Origin: an uncultured Bacilli bacterium
GTDB taxonomy: Bacteria > Bacillota_I > Bacilli_A > RF39 > UBA660
Direction of reading: 5' to 3'
DNA length: 44,557 nt
NCBI GenBank assembly: GCA_947625425.1
Contig: CANQOH010000007.1
Span: 1-44,557 of the forward strand
Positions 42,609 to 44,557 of the stretch are shown here, one piece after another. Within the stretch, counting starts at the first letter, position 1, and every line of letters begins with the position of its first letter. The position numbers and the translations under genes are program-made. The notes under the pieces were generated by a model. That model made no database searches and had not been told where the DNA came from. It worked only from the letters and a program-made list of their open reading frames with translations.

Positions 42609-44282
42609 CTAACTTGAATAAGTGACAGTCGCTGTTACGACATTACCATTGCTTAATTTAATCTTTGCTGTTCCTTCTTTTGAAGATAATGTAATCTTAT
42701 TTCCTGGACTTGCAGATTTACCACCGCATGAAATTAGTGTATAATCACTAAAACTTTGTCCGTTTTTATATACTGTGAAAGTATATTGCATAACATTATC
42801 TGTTCCTTCTTGTTTTATTGGAGTAAATACTATTGAATAGCTAGCAGGTTTTTCTGTAACTGTGACAGTTATTTCTGCACATATTGTAGGTTTTGCTACG
42901 CTACAAACTTTAACCGTTGTACTTCCAGCTTTTTTACCTGTTATTGTTCCGTTATTTACTGTAGCTGTATTACTATCAGTTGATGTCCATGTAACATTTT
43001 TATTTGATGCATTATTTGGCTGAACTGTAGCAGTTACAGATACAGATGAATCTTCTTGTACACTTACACTACTTTGATTAACAGTTATTCCTGTTACTTC
43101 TACAGTTGTTGGTTCTGGTTTAGTAGAACCACCAGTACCTGATCCTGAACCACTACCAGAACCGCTACCACTACTAGCTGCTTTAACTGTTATTGTTTTA
43201 GTAGCTGTTTTTCCATTAGCAGATTTTACTGTTATTTTAACTGTTCCAGCTTTTTTACCTGTTACTTTACCATTTTTATCTACTGTGGCATTTGAATTAT
43301 TTACACTCCATGTAAGAGTTTTATTTGTAGCATTTGATGGAGTTATTGTAGCTGTTAATTGGATTGTAGAACCAACTGTTACTGAGTCAGCTCCACTTAA
43401 AGTTATTTTTTCGACACTTATCTCTGTTCCTTTTTCGTTAATAGTAAGAGTTTGACTAGCTGTTTTACCATTGGAAGTTTTAACTGTAATAGTTACTTTA
43501 CCAGCTTTTTTAGCTGTTACCTTACCATTTTTATCGACAGTAGCGATATTTGAATCACTACTTGACCATATAACACTCTTGTCAGTTGCGTTATTTGGAG
43601 TTATTACTGCTGATAATGTAAGAGATTGTCCTACATTTAAAGTACCCCCCCCAATAACTTTTACGCTTTGGACTGCTACTGGTTCATTTGGTTGTTCTTC
43701 AGCTTCTATTACTTCAACAGTAATTGTTTTACTATATTTACCATCAGCTGTTGATACGGTGATTGTTACTTTACCAGCTTTTTTAGCTGTAACTAAGCCA
43801 TTAGCATCAACTGATGCAATATTTTCATCACTCGAAGTGAATGTTAAATTCTCAATACTATAACCATTTGGGAAGACAGAAACTTCAATTAATGAAATAT
43901 CATTAACTCCTAATGATAAAGATTCAAGTTTTAATTCTAAATCTTTTTCCTCGGGAGCTGGTTCATCATTTTGATGCCAATGAGCTTCCAAAGTTAAATC
44001 TTCCGTTACTTTATTATCAAAGTCGTATTTTTCATCACCTAAATACCAACCATCAAACTCATAACCTTCACGAGTTGGATCTTCAGGTTCTTCGACTGTT
44101 TCATTTCCCTTTACGGTTACTGATTCGATTTTACTACCTCCATTAGTATCAAATTCAATGGTAAATTCTTTACCACAACCTTTAACTAATAATAGTAATA
44201 TTACTAGGACGATAATGGCACAACCAATGATAGTAAGTAAAATCTTATTCTTTTTACTTAAACTTAGATTTGTTTCTTGCAT
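42609..44282 (-). CDS. Membrane-anchored surface protein with a beta-grasp repeat and four Big_2 domains
   Basis: The 557 residues open with a short cytosolic tail and one membrane segment (about 14-35). Next is a Listeria-Bacteroides-type beta-grasp repeat (EFDTNGGSKIESVTV...GYEFDGWYLG, about 38-100). Four bacterial Ig-like Big_2 domains follow (about 115-190, 200-280, 285-365, 392-475), each ending in the typical ATV..NG.VT.KKAG..TITV. A (GS)-repeat linker (43141-43178) separates domains 3 and 4, followed by KPEP. The last 80 residues form a separate C-terminal domain with CxxC-spaced Cys pair (CSVAKPTICAE). It is the first gene of the surface operon and is anchored, so it may hold the giant protein at the cell surface. 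Confidence 0.85.
   Translation of the reverse strand: MQETNLSLSKKNKILLTIIGCAIIVLVILLLLVKGCGKEFTIEFDTNGGSKIESVTVKGNETVEEPEDPTREGYEFDGWYLGDEKYDFDNKVTEDLTLEAHWHQNDEPAPEEKDLELKLESLSLGVNDISLIEVSVFPNGYSIENLTFTSSDENIASVDANGLVTAKKAGKVTITVSTADGKYSKTITVEVIEAEEQPNEPVAVQSVKVIGGGTLNVGQSLTLSAVITPNNATDKSVIWSSSDSNIATVDKNGKVTAKKAGKVTITVKTSNGKTASQTLTINEKGTEISVEKITLSGADSVTVGSTIQLTATITPSNATNKTLTWSVNNSNATVDKNGKVTGKKAGTVKITVKSANGKTATKTITVKAASSGSGSGSGSGSGTGGSTKPEPTTVEVTGITVNQSSVSVQEDSSVSVTATVQPNNASNKNVTWTSTDSNTATVNNGTITGKKAGSTTVKVCSVAKPTICAEITVTVTEKPASYSIVFTPIKQEGTDNVMQYTFTVYKNGQSFSDYTLISCGGKSASPGNKITLSSKEGTAKIKLSNGNVVTATVTYSS
43141..43178 (-). repeat. Gly-Ser repeat linker region
   Basis: Short imperfect repeats encoding (GS)n between Big_2 domains 3 and 4, a flexible spacer. 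Confidence 0.6.
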
Positions 44283-44331
44283 AATATTTTTTCCTTCCTT
44301 TTAGATAAGTGTCCCTATCTTTTATATCAAA

Positions 44332-44360
44332 ATTATATCTAAAGAAGATATTAAAGTCAA
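44332..44360 (-). promoter_or_regulatory. Sigma-A promoter of the surface-protein operon
   Basis: TTGACT (44360-44355), 17-nt spacer, TATAAT (44337-44332) on the minus strand, near consensus. A short AGATA/TATCT stem (44304-44321) lies in the leader before the ribosome site. Confidence 0.85.
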
Positions 44361-44443
44361 CGAAGTTGAAGCCTTTTACATTAAGAAATTTTTGCTAATT
44401 TTTTATTTTGTGTTTTTATAACAGCTGTTTAATAAAATATAAC

Positions 44444-44471
44444 AAAAAAAGTAAGTATTAAATACTTACTT
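44444..44471 (-). terminator. Terminator after the rubrerythrin gene
   Basis: A 10-bp stem AGTAAGTATT/AATACTTACT with a 1-nt gap at the centre and seven T on the minus strand. The 44283-44443 gap also holds the surface-operon promoter and nothing else I recognise. Confidence 0.8.
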
Positions 44472-44476
44472 AATTT

Positions 44477-44557
44477 CTAATAATTTTCAGCTTTTAGTTC
44501 AAAATAACTTTGTGGATGAGCACATACTGGACATACAGCTGGAGCTTGTTTACCAAC
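44477..44557 (-). CDS. Rubrerythrin (C-terminal rubredoxin part only, cut by window edge)
   Basis: The last 26 codons read VGKQAPAVCPVCAHPQSYFE and end LKAENY. The CPVCAHPQSYFE knuckle is the second half of the rubredoxin-like Fe(SCys)4 site at the C-terminus of rubrerythrin, a di-iron peroxidase of anaerobes. The N-terminal ferritin-like domain is beyond the window edge. It supports an anaerobic or microaerophilic host. A terminator follows. Confidence 0.85.
   Translation of the reverse strand, partial: VGKQAPAVCPVCAHPQSYFELKAENY

Noticed and set aside
36848..44282. Sortase-anchored surface proteins
   Set aside because: Neither protein has an LPXTG-like motif with hydrophobic tail at its C-terminus.

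Overview
The window comes from an AT-rich (about 30% G+C by eye), walled, Gram-positive-type bacterium of the Bacilli. It is most like the small-genome gut lineages near RF39 or Erysipelotrichia. The reasons are strong purine-rich Shine-Dalgarno sites, a full set of peptidoglycan genes (murG, murB, divIB, mraY, a PASTA-type PBP, a FtsW-type SEDS protein, uppP, two D,D-carboxypeptidases and a MurT/GatD pair), YlmH, and the standard code: TGA is a stop (the murG stop overlaps the murB start as ATGA), so this is not a wall-less Mollicute. The lineage assignment is inference. I see no tRNA, rRNA, CRISPR array, insertion sequence or prophage. No gene-free stretch exceeds 300 bases; the longest (23524-23762) holds a riboswitch.

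Layout. 1-2067: rpsB-tsf, with S2 carrying a Rho_N-like tail. 2068-4298: an anchored unknown, then ylmH with a membrane protein and a small STAS-like protein. 4426-6481 (+): murT-gatD, whose GatD has lost both catalytic residues. 6492-9925: murG-murB-divIB-queH. 10104-11015 (+): an unknown Asn/Lys-rich protein. 11041-19264: a signalling and lipid island of two paralogous membrane hybrid kinases, an Hpt-REC protein, a PlsC-like acyltransferase and an acyl-CoA-ligase-like enzyme, each unit with its own promoter. 19323-21747: a COG2509-type flavoprotein and pyrH; pyrH sits behind a short leader ORF whose stop codon lies in a terminator stem. 21783-23763: a secreted unknown and a cytosolic unknown, the latter behind a probable yybP-ykoY (Mn2+) riboswitch.

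23763-29807: maf, ftsW and a D,D-carboxypeptidase on the minus strand, then a class B PBP and mraY on the plus strand. 29839-36195: Rpn-type nuclease, rRNA m5C methyltransferase, uppP, an Asn-rich membrane protein, a second D,D-carboxypeptidase with a CopZ-like protein, an AbrB/MraZ-like candidate regulator and ogt. 36223-44282: a surface operon of a Big_2-domain anchored protein, a 1914-residue secreted modular protein and a membrane-tethered thioredoxin-like protein. The window ends in the rubredoxin tail of a rubrerythrin.

The main theme is envelope building: lipid-linked precursor synthesis (MurB, MraY, MurG, UppP), polymerisation and crosslinking (FtsW, PBP), trimming (two carboxypeptidases), division (DivIB, YlmH) and surface display. 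The most unusual items are the catalytically dead GatD, the Mn2+-type riboswitch on a gene of unknown function, the attenuator-like pyrH leader, and the kinase/acyl-lipid island. Several start codons were moved downstream from a longer possible reading because the upstream GTG or TTG lies inside the Shine-Dalgarno site.
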